From Streptomyces violaceusniger Tu 4113 (lineage in GTDB: Bacteria > Actinomycetota > Actinomycetes > Streptomycetales > Streptomycetaceae), in the NCBI RefSeq assembly GCF_000147815.2, contig NC_015957.1:2356001-2420000 (forward strand): 64,000 nucleotides of DNA. The letters run 5' to 3'. A model generated the notes under the pieces. The model made no database searches, had not been told where the DNA came from, and was given only the letters and a program-made list of their open reading frames with translations. Below, piece by piece: positions 44,369-53,585 of the stretch. The translations under genes were made by a program, and so were the position numbers. How positions within the stretch are numbered: position 1 is the stretch's first letter; each line of letters begins with the position of its first letter.

Positions 44369-46765
44369 ATGGCAGCCGACCGCACCGCCAGTGCCCCTAC
44401 CGCCCTCAACCAGGCCACCGGCGCCACCAGGGGGACGATCGGCGAGTCCACCCTGCGCCCCGACGGCACCCTCAAGGTGACCGGCGAGTTCGCGTACTCC
44501 TCGGATCTGTGGCACGAGGACATGCTGTGGGGCTTCACCCTCCGCAGCCCGTACGCCCACGCCGCGATCAGGTCCATCGACACCGCCGAGGCGCTCGCCC
44601 TGCCCGGCGTGTACGCCGTCATGACCCATGACGATCTGCCCGCCGAGACCCACTACGGCCTGGAGATCCACGACCAGCCCGTGCTCGCGGAGGACCGGGT
44701 CCGCTACCACGGCGAGCCCGTCGCCATCGTCGCCGCCGACCACCCCGAGACCGCCCGCCGCGCCGCCGCCCGGATCGCGGTGGAGTACGAGGAGCTGCCG
44801 CTGGTCGTCGACGAGGCCACCGCCACCGCGCCGGGCGCGCCGCTGCTCCACCCCGGCCGCCGGGACCACTACGCCGCCCACGCCCCGCACCCGAACATCG
44901 TGCACCGCCAGCCCGTCCTGCGCGGCGATGTCGCCGCCGCCCGGGCCCGCGCCGATGTGGTGGTCCGCCGGGACTACGAGGTGGGCATGCAGGACCAGGC
45001 GTTCCTCGGCCCGGAGTCGGGGCTCGCGGTGCCCGCCGAGGACGGCGGTGTGGACCTCTACATCGCCACCCAGTGGCTGCATGTCGACCGCGATCAGCTC
45101 GCCCCGGTCCTCGGGCTGCCCGCCGACAAGGTGCGGCTGACGCTGTCGGGGGTGGGCGGGGCGTTCGGCGCGCGCGAGGACCTGTCGATGCAGGCGCACG
45201 CCTGTCTGCTGGCGCTGCGCACCGGAAAGCCCGTCAAGATCGTCTACAACCGGTACGAATCCTTTTTCGGCCATGTCCACCGCCACCCCGCCACGCTCAC
45301 CTATGAACACGGCGCGAGCCGCGACGGCACGCTGCTCTACGTCCAGTGCCGCATCGTCCTGGACGGCGGGGCGTACGCCTCCTCCTCCCCGGCGGTCGTC
45401 GGCAACGCCGCCTCCCTGTCGATCGGCCCCTACGTCGTCGAGAACGTCGACGTCGAGGCCATCGCGCTCTACTCCAACAACCCGCCCTGCGGGGCGATGC
45501 GCGGCTTCGGCGCCGTCCAGGCGTGCTTCGCCTACGAGGCGCAGATGGACGCGGTGGCGGCCGAACTCGGCCTGGATCCGGTGGAGTTCCGGCAGCGCAA
45601 CGCCATGTCCCAGGGCGCCACCATGCCCACAGGACAGCTCGTCGACTCCCCGGCCCCGGTCGCCGAGCTGCTGCGCCGGGTCAAGGCGCTGCCGATGCCG
45701 CCCGAGCGCGGGTGGGAGGCGGCGGGCGGCCCCGTGGACGTACGGGCCCTGCCGGGCGGGCTGTCCAACACCACCCACGGCGAGGCCGTAGTACGCGGGG
45801 TGGGCTATGCGGTCGGCATCAAGAACGTCGGCTTCTCCGAGGGCTTCGACGACTACTCCACCGCCCGGATCCGGCTGGAAGTGATCGGTGGCGAGCCGGT
45901 CGCCCTGGTGCACACCGCGATGGCCGAGGTCGGCCAGGGCGGAGTCACCGTGCACGCCCAGATCGCCCGCACCGAGCTGGGCGTCGACCAGGTCACCATC
46001 CACCCGGCCGACACCCGGGTCGGCTCGGCCGGCTCCACCTCCGCCTCCCGCCAGACGTATATGACGGGCGGCGCCGTCAAGCACACCTGCGAGGCGGCCC
46101 GGGAGGAGGTGCTGCGGCGCGGCCGCGAGCGGTTCGGCGCCTCCCACCCCGCCTGGGCGGAGCCCGCCCGGCTGCGGCTGGCGGACGGCAAGGTGGTCAC
46201 CGACGGCGGTGAGGTGATCGGCGACCTCGCCGGGATCCTCGGCGACGAGGCGATCGACCTGGAGCGGGAGTTCCGGCACCGGCCGACCGAGCCGTTCGAT
46301 CTCCGTACCGGCCAGGGCTTCGGCCATGTGCAGTACTCCTTCTGCGCCCATCGCGCGGTCGTCGAGGTCGACACCGAGCTGGGGCTGGTCAAGGTGGTCG
46401 AGCTGGCGGCCGCGCAGGACGTGGGCAAGGCGATCAACCCGCTGTCGGTGGTCGGGCAGATCCAGGGCGGTTCCACGCAGGGGCTCGGGCTCGCGGTGAT
46501 GGAGGAGATCGTCGTCTCGGCGGACGGGGCGCGGGTCCGCAATCCGTCCTTCACGGACTATCTGATCCCCACCATCCTGGACACCCCGGCCATGCCGGTG
46601 GACGTGCTGGAGCTGGCCGACGACAACGCCCCGTACGGGCTGCGCGGCGTCGGCGAGGCGCCCACGCTCTCCTCGACCCCGGCCGTCGTCGCCGCCATCC
46701 GCGCGGCGACGGGCCTGCCTCTGAAGCGCGTGCCCGTGCGCCCGGAGCACCTGACGGGTACCTGA
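44369..46765 (+). CDS. Xanthine dehydrogenase molybdopterin-binding subunit
   Basis: The catalytic molybdenum subunit, 798 residues. It shows the aldehyde oxidase/xanthine dehydrogenase domains in order: N-terminal a/b hammerhead (LKVTGEFAYSSD), the large Mo-cofactor region (GGAFGAREDLSMQAHACLLA, GAMRGFGAVQACFAYE, GQGGVTVHAQIARTELG, and YGLRGVGEAPTLSSTPAV with the catalytic Glu). The arginine and glutamate positions fit purine rather than aldehyde substrates, but that is not certain. ATG 44369 is 2 nt after the Fe-S subunit stop. The third gene of the operon. Confidence 0.93.
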   Translation: MAADRTASAPTALNQATGATRGTIGESTLRPDGTLKVTGEFAYSSDLWHEDMLWGFTLRSPYAHAAIRSIDTAEALALPGVYAVMTHDDLPAETHYGLEIHDQPVLAEDRVRYHGEPVAIVAADHPETARRAAARIAVEYEELPLVVDEATATAPGAPLLHPGRRDHYAAHAPHPNIVHRQPVLRGDVAAARARADVVVRRDYEVGMQDQAFLGPESGLAVPAEDGGVDLYIATQWLHVDRDQLAPVLGLPADKVRLTLSGVGGAFGAREDLSMQAHACLLALRTGKPVKIVYNRYESFFGHVHRHPATLTYEHGASRDGTLLYVQCRIVLDGGAYASSSPAVVGNAASLSIGPYVVENVDVEAIALYSNNPPCGAMRGFGAVQACFAYEAQMDAVAAELGLDPVEFRQRNAMSQGATMPTGQLVDSPAPVAELLRRVKALPMPPERGWEAAGGPVDVRALPGGLSNTTHGEAVVRGVGYAVGIKNVGFSEGFDDYSTARIRLEVIGGEPVALVHTAMAEVGQGGVTVHAQIARTELGVDQVTIHPADTRVGSAGSTSASRQTYMTGGAVKHTCEAAREEVLRRGRERFGASHPAWAEPARLRLADGKVVTDGGEVIGDLAGILGDEAIDLEREFRHRPTEPFDLRTGQGFGHVQYSFCAHRAVVEVDTELGLVKVVELAAAQDVGKAINPLSVVGQIQGGSTQGLGLAVMEEIVVSADGARVRNPSFTDYLIPTILDTPAMPVDVLELADDNAPYGLRGVGEAPTLSSTPAVVAAIRAATGLPLKRVPVRPEHLTGT

Positions 46766-46846
46766 GGGCAGATATCGGGAGCCGAGTGCGTTGTTCCGGA
46801 TATCGATGTGCCGCGTACCGATGCGCCGCCCAAGGAGCTGATCACC

Positions 46847-47998
46847 ATGCTGGACATCGCCGCCGAGCTGCACCGCTGGTGCGAGGAGGGCCGGGACTTC
46901 GCGGTGGCCACCGTGGTCTCCGTGGGCGGCAGCGCGCCCCGGCAGCCCGGGGCCGCGCTCGCCGTGGACGCCGAGGGCACGGCGGTCGGCAGCGTGTCCG
47001 GCGGCTGTGTCGAGGGCGCGGTGTACGAGCTGTGCCAGGAGGCGCTGCGCACCGGCGAGACCGTACGGGAGACCTTCGGCTACTCCGACGAGGACGCCTT
47101 CGCGGTCGGCCTGACCTGCGGCGGAGTCATCGATGTGCTGGTCACCCCGGCCCCGGCGGCCGACCGCCGGGTGCGCCCGGTGCTCGCCGCCGCCGCGTCC
47201 GCCGCCGCCGAGGGCCGGACGGCGGCGCTGGCCCGGATCGTGGACGGCCCGCCCGAGCTGCTGGGCCGCGCCCTGCTCGTCCGCCCGGACGGCGGCTGGG
47301 ACGGCACCCTGGGCGGCCACCCCGAGCTGGACCGTACGGCGGCCGCGGAGGCCCGCGCCCTGCTGGACGCCGGGCGCACCGCGACCGTGGTCATCGGCGC
47401 CGAGGGAAGCCGCTGCGGGCGGCCCGTCACCCTGCTCGCCGAGGCCAGCGTGCCGCCGCCGCGCATGATCGTCTTCGGGGCGGTGGACTTCGCGAGCGCG
47501 CTCGTGCGGATAGGGAAGTTCCTGAATTACCACGTCACGGTCTGCGACGCCCGCCCGGTCTTCGCGACCGCGCTCCGCTTCCCGGACGCCGACGAGGTGG
47601 TCGTCGACTGGCCGCACCGCTATCTGGAGAAGACCGAGGTGGACGCCCGCACGGTGCTGTGCGTGCTCACCCACGACCCGAAGTTCGATGTGCCGCTGCT
47701 GGAGCGGGCGCTGCGGCTGCCCGTGGCGTACGTCGGCGCCATGGGCTCGGCTCGCACCCACCGGGACCGGCTGCGGCGGCTGCGCGAGGCCGGGGTGGGC
47801 GAGCCGGAGCTGGCCCTGCTGCGCTCCCCGATCGGGCTCGACCTCGGCGCACGTACGCCCGAGGAGACGGCGCTGTCCATCGCGGGCGAGATCGTCGCGA
47901 ACCGGCGGGGCGGCAGCGGAACGCCGCTGACGGGTGCCCGGACCCCGATCCACCACGACACCCGGGCGGCCTCGGACCGGATCGGCTCGGTCGCCTGA
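46847..47998 (+). CDS. xdhC: XdhC family molybdenum cofactor sulfurylation/insertion factor
   Basis: Binds the molybdenum cofactor and helps fit its sulfurated form into xanthine dehydrogenase. Its 383 residues show the XdhC/CoxI N-terminal domain (VVSVGGSAPRQPGAALAV, SVSGGCVEGAVYEL, FGYSDEDAFAVGLTCGG) and a C-terminal Rossmann-like domain (MIVFGAVDFASALVRIGKFL, CVLTHDPKFDVPLLERAL, YVGAMGSARTHRDRLRRL). ATG 46847 has AAGGAG 10 nt upstream. It follows the catalytic subunit by 81 bp and ends the operon before a hairpin. Confidence 0.9.
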   Translation: MLDIAAELHRWCEEGRDFAVATVVSVGGSAPRQPGAALAVDAEGTAVGSVSGGCVEGAVYELCQEALRTGETVRETFGYSDEDAFAVGLTCGGVIDVLVTPAPAADRRVRPVLAAAASAAAEGRTAALARIVDGPPELLGRALLVRPDGGWDGTLGGHPELDRTAAAEARALLDAGRTATVVIGAEGSRCGRPVTLLAEASVPPPRMIVFGAVDFASALVRIGKFLNYHVTVCDARPVFATALRFPDADEVVVDWPHRYLEKTEVDARTVLCVLTHDPKFDVPLLERALRLPVAYVGAMGSARTHRDRLRRLREAGVGEPELALLRSPIGLDLGARTPEETALSIAGEIVANRRGGSGTPLTGARTPIHHDTRAASDRIGSVA

Positions 47999-48076
47999 CG
48001 TCACCGATATCACCTGACATCGGATCAGATAACAGAAGGATCGTCTGACATAAGGCCACTCCTGAGCGGGAAAAAC

Positions 48077-48096
48077 CCTCCGCCACCTGGCGGAGG
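48077..48096 (+). terminator. Terminator of the xanthine dehydrogenase operon
   Basis: CCTCCGCC pairs with GGCGGAGG around a tetraloop, preceded by an A-run and followed by a pyrimidine-rich CTTCTCTT, so this is close to a classic rho-independent terminator. It is 78 bp after the xdhC stop. Confidence 0.8.
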
Positions 48097-48172
48097 CTTC
48101 TCTTGCCGGGCGCCGGTTTCTGAGTGAGAGTCAGAAAACGACCTTGGTCCTGCCGCCCCCTGGAGTGCGCAC

Positions 48173-49837
48173 GTGCGTAAGAGACGCAAGATTCTCACCG
48201 TGTCGACGGCCGTCGTGGCCGCGGCCACCCTGCCCCTGCTGATCAGCCCCGTGGTGAGCGCGGCCGCGCGGGAGGACGACGACGATTCCTCCCGCATCGC
48301 CCGCCTCTACGCCCCTCCCCCCGACCGGGACTCCTACCGCCAGGTGGCCCGGCTCGCCTGGCGGGGCGACTTCCGCGACTCCGCCGGACTCCTTGCCATG
48401 GTGCGGACGCCGCAGGCGGTCTGGTACGGCGACGAGAGCCCGGAGCGGATCGAGCGGCTGGTCCGCAGGACGACGCGGAGCGCCGACGTGCAGGGGAAGC
48501 TGCCGGTCCTCGCCCTCTACAACATCCCGGGCCGTGACTGCGGCAGCTACTCGAGCGGGGGAGCGGACGACCTCGCCGCGTACGAGGCGTGGATCGACGC
48601 CGTCGCCGAGGGTATCGGCGGCCGTAAGGTGCTCATCGTCCTCGAACCCGATTCGCTGGCGCTGCTGCCCTCCGACTGCGCCGACGAATCCAACGCCGAT
48701 CAGACCGCCGTCGAGGAGCAGCCCGTCGAGGAGCAGCCCGCCGAGGAGCAACTCGCCGCCGAGCAGCAGACGGCCGTCGAGCAACAGCCCGCCGCCGAGG
48801 CACCGTCCACCGATCTGCCCCCGCTGCCCGACCCCGGCGCCTCAACGGCCCCGCCCGCCGCATCGGACGCCCAGGGCACCGGCCAGGACGCCGCGCAGTC
48901 TCCGGACGCGCAGTCCCCGGACGCCCAGTCCCCCGACCCGCGACTCCCCGCCTACGAGACCCCGGCGCCCAAGCCCGCCGAGGCCCAGGAGCCCGCCGGC
49001 CTCGAGCCCTCCGCGTCCCAGAGCCCCGCCCCCGAGCCCTCCACCGAGCAGCCCGGCACCCTCCCCGAGCTGCCCCCGCTCCCCAGGCCCGACCCCATGA
49101 CCCCCGACCTCGAGGACGTGGGCGACCTGGACACCCCGGTGGTCGAGGACCAGGAGACCGCCGCCCGCTACTCCGAGATCAACTACGCGGTCGACAGCCT
49201 TACCGCGCTCGGCAACACCTCGGTCTACCTGGACGCGGGCCACGCCGGCTGGCACTCCGTCAGCAGCATCGTGCCCCGTCTCCTCAAGGCCGGGATCGAC
49301 CGCGCCACCGGCTTCGCCCTCAACGTCTCCCACTACCAGACCGACCCCGACAGCGCCTGGTACGGCCGGCTGGTCTCCTCCTGCCTCGCCTACGCCGACG
49401 AGGGCGGGGACCCCGAGGACTGCGCCGACCAGAGCTGGTCGCGGCGGCACGCCCGCCGCTGGCTGCACGCCCATGTGCCGGACGACCCGGGCGGTATGAA
49501 GCACTTCGTCACCGACACCAGCCGCAACGGCCAGGGCCCGTGGGCCCCCAGGGCCGGGGCGCACACCGACGCGCAGTCGTGGTGCAACCCGCCGGCGCGG
49601 GGCCTGGGCAGGCGCCCCACCACCCGCACGGGCGACGCACTGCTGGACGCCGCGCTGTGGGTGAAGACGCCCGGCGAGTCGGACGGGCGGTGCCTGCGCG
49701 GCACCGACGGGCCCTTTGACCCGGTGCGCGGGACCGTCAACCCCGACGCGGGGGAGTGGTTCCCCGAGCAGGCGCTGGAGCTGGTCCGCTACGCGGAACC
49801 GTCGGTCAAGGTCTTCCGCCGGTCCCCCGGCCGCTGA
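48173..49837 (+). CDS. Secreted glycoside hydrolase family 6 enzyme with internal low-complexity insertion
   Basis: A GH6 (endoglucanase/cellobiohydrolase family) protein, 554 residues, with a signal peptide (1-31). Catalytic markers are present: D122 in PGRDCGSYSSGG (acid), D160 in VLEPDSLALL, and D354 in VYLDAGHAGWHS, then GFALNVSHYQ. Between D160 and D354, residues about 171-327 are an insertion rich in Gln, Glu, Pro, Ala and Ser, with QSPDA repeats, where normal GH6 enzymes have only a short loop and helix. The rest of the fold looks complete (SWCNPPARGLG, ALWVKTPGESDG near the end). No cellulose-binding domain is seen. GTG 48173 has GGAG 8 nt upstream. Confidence 0.88.
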   Translation: MRKRRKILTVSTAVVAAATLPLLISPVVSAAAREDDDDSSRIARLYAPPPDRDSYRQVARLAWRGDFRDSAGLLAMVRTPQAVWYGDESPERIERLVRRTTRSADVQGKLPVLALYNIPGRDCGSYSSGGADDLAAYEAWIDAVAEGIGGRKVLIVLEPDSLALLPSDCADESNADQTAVEEQPVEEQPAEEQLAAEQQTAVEQQPAAEAPSTDLPPLPDPGASTAPPAASDAQGTGQDAAQSPDAQSPDAQSPDPRLPAYETPAPKPAEAQEPAGLEPSASQSPAPEPSTEQPGTLPELPPLPRPDPMTPDLEDVGDLDTPVVEDQETAARYSEINYAVDSLTALGNTSVYLDAGHAGWHSVSSIVPRLLKAGIDRATGFALNVSHYQTDPDSAWYGRLVSSCLAYADEGGDPEDCADQSWSRRHARRWLHAHVPDDPGGMKHFVTDTSRNGQGPWAPRAGAHTDAQSWCNPPARGLGRRPTTRTGDALLDAALWVKTPGESDGRCLRGTDGPFDPVRGTVNPDAGEWFPEQALELVRYAEPSVKVFRRSPGR

Positions 49838-49847
49838 CGCTCGGCGG

Positions 49848-50741
49848 TCAGCCCGCCGGATTGTGCCGGACGAGGGCGTCGACCAGGCCGGACGCGGTGT
49901 TCGGGAAGTCCATCGGAACGATCCCGAGCCCGGTCCAGCCCTGGGCCTCGGCGCCCTCCAGGAACGACTTCACCTGCGGGTTCAGCTGGTCCGCGTTGGA
50001 GCGGGGCGGCAGCAGGGCGGCGGTGGAGACATAGTTCATGAAGAGCTTGCCGGGCTGGGCCGCCGCCTTGCGGAACTGCGCCTCGATCTTCGGGTACTTG
50101 CCGAAGGGCTCCGCCATGTAGTCGTCCTGGATGTCGAAGAGCCCCCCGTCGCCGTACCGCACCCCCGGCATGTTGTCCGAGTCGGCGAGCAGCACCACCC
50201 TGCCCCGGGCCTGGCCCAGGGTGGGGAGGGTGTTGTCCAGGCGGAACAGCGAGCGCCAGCCCTTGTCGTCCAGATAGATGTCGAAGATCCGGCGGAACTC
50301 CGCGGCGCTCTCCTCCGAGTACTCCTGCTTGACCCGCATCAGCACGGTCTCCGACGGATGCGCGGAGAGGAAGGAGCGGCAGGCGCCGAGCACATCGTCG
50401 AAGTTGAGGTTCTGGTAGAAGGCGCCGTGGTGGATGGGGAAGGCGTTCTCGAAGGCACGGCAGCGGACGTCCAGGAAGCGGATGCCGCTGCTGAGCTGGT
50501 CGGCGATGGTGGTGTTCTGGCACTCGGTCCACGGGCCGCCGAAGCGGGCGCCGGAGTCGTGGGTGCCGGGCAGGGTCAGCCGCTGGACCGGAGTGGCGTC
50601 GGCGATGGCCGACAGCCAGTCCTGGGCGGCCAGCAGCCGGGGCGGCGCCTCCGCCGTGGCCGTCGCGGTACCGCCGACGGCGGTGACCAGCCCCGCGGTG
50701 GACAGCGCGGCCGCGCCCCTGAGGAACCCTCGCCGGTCCAT
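49848..50741 (-). CDS. Tat-exported phosphatidylinositol-specific phospholipase C domain protein
   Basis: A 297-residue secreted PI-PLC. The twin-arginine signal is at the start (MDRRGFLRGAAALS, then a hydrophobic stretch), ending near TATAEA. The PI-PLC X domain has both catalytic histidines, in LTLPGTHDSGA and FPIHHGAFYQ, with IADQLSSGIRFLDVRC and a C-terminal GIVPMDFPNT, all typical of bacterial enzymes. It cleaves phosphatidylinositol to diacylglycerol and cyclic inositol phosphate. ATG 50741 has GGGAG 7 nt upstream. It ends 10 bp from the convergent GH6 gene. Confidence 0.92.
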   Translation of the reverse strand: MDRRGFLRGAAALSTAGLVTAVGGTATATAEAPPRLLAAQDWLSAIADATPVQRLTLPGTHDSGARFGGPWTECQNTTIADQLSSGIRFLDVRCRAFENAFPIHHGAFYQNLNFDDVLGACRSFLSAHPSETVLMRVKQEYSEESAAEFRRIFDIYLDDKGWRSLFRLDNTLPTLGQARGRVVLLADSDNMPGVRYGDGGLFDIQDDYMAEPFGKYPKIEAQFRKAAAQPGKLFMNYVSTAALLPPRSNADQLNPQVKSFLEGAEAQGWTGLGIVPMDFPNTASGLVDALVRHNPAG

Positions 50742-50890
50742 ACACGTACTCCCGTCGCTTGCCTGCCCGTGCCGTGCCGCACGGCATCGAAGCACAAACG
50801 AGGGGGAGGGGCTACGGAAAGCGGCTGAATCAACGATTCAATCGAGGAATTCCCTTGAATCGCCGATCCAGCCGGAGAGTTGTGGCGCCG

Positions 50891-52078
50891 TCAGAGCCAG
50901 CCGCGGCGCTTGAAGATGACGTACAGGCTGACGCAGACCACCGCCATCAGCACGATCGCGAACGGATATCCCCACACCCAGTCCAGCTCGGGCATATGGG
51001 TGAAGTTCATTCCGTAGATGGTGCCGACCAGCGTGGGCGCGAACAGAATCGCCGCCCATGCGGAGATCTTCTTGACCTCCTCGTTCTGCTCGAAGCCCGC
51101 CTCGGCCAGCGCCCGCATCTCGGCGTTCTGCTGCTGGGTCACCAGAGTGGCGTTGACGGCGAGGATGTCGGTGAGGGCCGAGCGGAAGCCGTCCACGCGC
51201 TCGCTGGTGTGGGTGACGTGGTCGGCGACGTCCCGCAGATAGCGCTGCAGCTCCTCGTCGGTGCCGTATTTGTCGAAACCCGCCATCAGCCCGTGCAACA
51301 TCCCGACCAGGGGACGGGTGGCGCGCTGGAACTCGACCATCTCGCGGGAGAGTTCATAGATGCGCCGCGACACCTCGGGGTCGCCGCGGAAGACCTCGGT
51401 CTCGATCTCGTCGATGTCGTTCTGCACCCCCGCCACCACCGGGGCGTAGCCGTCCACGGCCGCGTCGAGGATCGCGTACAGCACGGCCTCGGGGCCCAGC
51501 GCCAGCAGTTCGGGGGTGGACTCCATCCGGCCGCGCACCGCGGAAAGGTCCGGGGCGGCGCCGTGCCGGACGGTGATGACGAAGTCGGGGCCCACGAAGA
51601 CATGCAGCTCGCCGAAGTCGACCTCCTCGGGCGCGTCGAGATAGCGGGCGGCGCGCAGCACCACGAAGAGCGTCTCGCCGTAGCGCTCCAGCTTGGGCCG
51701 CTGATGGGCCTCCAGCGCGTCCTCGATGGCCAGCTTGTGCAGATCGAACTCCTCGGCCAGCGAGAGCAGCTCCGCCTCGCTCGGCCGGTACAGCCCGATC
51801 CACGCCATCGCGCCCGTCTCCTCGCGCAGCCGCCGGTAGGTGGCGGCCAGGGTGCCGGGGGTGCCGACGCGGCGGCCGTCGCGGTACACGGCGGCGTCCA
51901 CCACGCTGCGCTCGTCCGGCTCACGCGGCGTCCCATCGGCGGCGGTCCGCTGCTCGTCGCGCGGCGGGCCCGGGGGCGCCGGGGCGGGGCGCGGGGCGGC
52001 GTCGGCCCGCTTCGCCCCGCCGGGGCGCAGCCAGGGGTACCGCCTCGTGGAGCGGGGGGTGCGGCGGCGCTCGGACAT
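50891..52078 (-). CDS. corA: CorA family magnesium/cobalt transporter
   Basis: A 395-residue pentameric Mg2+/Co2+ channel subunit. A long cytoplasmic N-terminal domain (extended by about 60 basic/Pro-rich residues), then two C-terminal helices joined by the signature loop YGMNFTHMPEL, with a basic end (FKRRGWL). The first helix is KISAWAAILFAPTLVGTIYG, the second YPFAIVLMAVVCVSLYVIF. Start at ATG 52078. Apparently monocistronic. Confidence 0.95.
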   Translation of the reverse strand: MSERRRTPRSTRRYPWLRPGGAKRADAAPRPAPAPPGPPRDEQRTAADGTPREPDERSVVDAAVYRDGRRVGTPGTLAATYRRLREETGAMAWIGLYRPSEAELLSLAEEFDLHKLAIEDALEAHQRPKLERYGETLFVVLRAARYLDAPEEVDFGELHVFVGPDFVITVRHGAAPDLSAVRGRMESTPELLALGPEAVLYAILDAAVDGYAPVVAGVQNDIDEIETEVFRGDPEVSRRIYELSREMVEFQRATRPLVGMLHGLMAGFDKYGTDEELQRYLRDVADHVTHTSERVDGFRSALTDILAVNATLVTQQQNAEMRALAEAGFEQNEEVKKISAWAAILFAPTLVGTIYGMNFTHMPELDWVWGYPFAIVLMAVVCVSLYVIFKRRGWL

Positions 52079-52295
52079 AGGGGGTCCTTTACGGATAGCG
52101 GGCTCGGGCTCGGACGGGCGCCACCTCCGGGCCGAGCCGGGCAGCGCGCTCAGCGCGTCCGGGCCGGAGCGGCACCTCGCGGCATACGACTGGGAGGCTC
52201 ACTGTCCATGGACCTCTCCTCCTGTCGCGAGCACTGACCTCAGTGCAGGATATCGCCCCATATGACCGTGGTGTGTCCCGGGGGAGCGGTGGGCG

Positions 52296-52664
52296 ATGCA
52301 AAGGTTGCTTCGCGGTGCTCTTCCTGCCCGCCCGGCCGACCCCTACTCCGGCCACTACCCCGGCTATCCCCCGGCCGACCCCTACTCCGGCCACTACCCC
52401 GGCTCTCCCGGCCTCCTCGACCCCGCCGTGGCCGACGCCACGGTCAAGCTTGACGTGGTCGCGGTCCCGGCCGGGCCGAGCTCCGGCGGCAGCGCGCCGG
52501 GCTGCGCCCGGTCGGCGGCGGCCGGGGGCAGCGCGAAGGGAGAGCGTTTTTCGCAGGGGGACCCGGAGGGGCCGCCCTACGGCAGAAGCCCCGCACGGCG
52601 AGCCTCGACCACCGCGTGGAGACGGGTGTGGGCCCCCAACTTCCGCATGGACGACCGCAGATAG
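52296..52664 (+). CDS. Doubtful small ORF with tandem repeat
   Basis: A 122-codon open frame starting at ATG 52296 with GGGGGAG upstream. Its first 70 codons show the GC-rich third position typical of real genes and encode two copies of ADPYSGHYPGYPP followed by LLDPAVADATVKLDVVAVP. The last third overlaps the 3' end of the LuxR-GAF gene on the other strand and has no such bias. It may be a real small gene with a shifted end, or the remnant of a longer one. No homology recognised. Confidence 0.35.
   Translation: MQRLLRGALPARPADPYSGHYPGYPPADPYSGHYPGSPGLLDPAVADATVKLDVVAVPAGPSSGGSAPGCARSAAAGGSAKGERFSQGDPEGPPYGRSPARRASTTAWRRVWAPNFRMDDRR
52332..52409 (+). repeat. Two tandem 39-bp repeats
   Basis: Two adjacent 39-bp units start at 52332 and 52371 and differ by few bases; each is 13 codons in the frame of the small ORF, so the frame is kept. 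Confidence 0.8.
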
Positions 52665-53485
52665 CTCTTGACCGTCTCCGGCCGCAACCCCAGCCGCTCC
52701 GCCGCCGTCGAATTCGTGGCCCCCGAGGCCACACACGCCAGCACGTCCACCTCGCGCGGCGACAGCTCCACCCCGCCACCCCCGTTCCGGTGCTCCCGAT
52801 GCCTGCCGCGCCCCGATGAGGCCCTGGCCAGCCGGGAGCAGGCGGTGAGTATCTCCTCGCGCAGCTCGCGGTCGGGCACCCGGTGCGCCAGGGCCCGCAG
52901 ATCGCCGTGGGCCTCGCGCACCTCCTCCCACACCTCGGTCTCCTCCGCCGACGGCTCCCACTGCGGTCCCGGCGGCTGTCCCCGGCGCTGGCGCGCCTCC
53001 GTCAGCAGCCGCTGCGCCTCCTCCCGCACCGCCAGCTCCTGGGCCAGTTCGCTCTCCAGTACGCGTTCCAGTTCGCGCGCCGACTCCACGGCCGCGGTCA
53101 GCGCCCGGTCGCCGAGCACCAGCGGCTGGCGCAGCGCGCCGTACAGCACCCCGCGCACCCGCCCGCGCACCACCACCGGCACCGCGAGCATCGAGCGCAG
53201 CCCCTCCGCGCCCACCGCCGCGTCGTACTCATGGCTGATCGCCCGTGAGGTGGGGTAGTCAGCCACCGAGATCGGCCGGGACATGGTGAGGACCTTGCCG
53301 CCGAGGCCGTTGCCGGGTGTGATGGCCAGACCCCGCAGGGAGTTGGTCGTGGTGCCGGTGAGTTCCGAGATCCGGAACTGCCGTGCGCCCGAGAACAGCC
53401 CGCCGAACGCGACGGGCAGCCCGCCGCGCCGGCGCATCCGCTGCAGCGTGCTCTGAACGTCGACGGCCCCGGCCGATCCCGTCAC
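52577..53485 (-). CDS. LuxR family regulator with GAF domain
   Basis: A 302-residue regulator. A GAF sensor domain (about residues 25-150: GLAITPGNGLGGKVLTMSRP, VGAEGLRSMLAVPVVVRGRV) is joined by a coiled-coil region (ARELERVLESELAQELAVRE) to a C-terminal LuxR-type HTH (ELSPREVDVLACVASGATNS, LGLRPETVKSYLRSSMRKLG). It is divergent from two acyl-CoA ligase genes and may respond to an aromatic or acyl compound they activate. I prefer GTG 53485 with GGGAGG at 6 nt; GTG 53491 is also in frame. Confidence 0.85.
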   Translation of the reverse strand: MTGSAGAVDVQSTLQRMRRRGGLPVAFGGLFSGARQFRISELTGTTTNSLRGLAITPGNGLGGKVLTMSRPISVADYPTSRAISHEYDAAVGAEGLRSMLAVPVVVRGRVRGVLYGALRQPLVLGDRALTAAVESARELERVLESELAQELAVREEAQRLLTEARQRRGQPPGPQWEPSAEETEVWEEVREAHGDLRALAHRVPDRELREEILTACSRLARASSGRGRHREHRNGGGGVELSPREVDVLACVASGATNSTAAERLGLRPETVKSYLRSSMRKLGAHTRLHAVVEARRAGLLP

Positions 53486-53585
53486 GGCCACCTCCCGTTT
53501 TCAGCGCCACCCCCGTCCGGGGGTAGTGAGACTCAGATCACCCGTCGCACGATGCTAGCGAGCGGTACGCCATTCAGGAGGACAA

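Noticed and set aside
44306..48013. A 1235-codon minus-strand frame opposite the xanthine dehydrogenase operon
   Set aside because: No domain; it crosses several confirmed plus-strand genes and their junctions.
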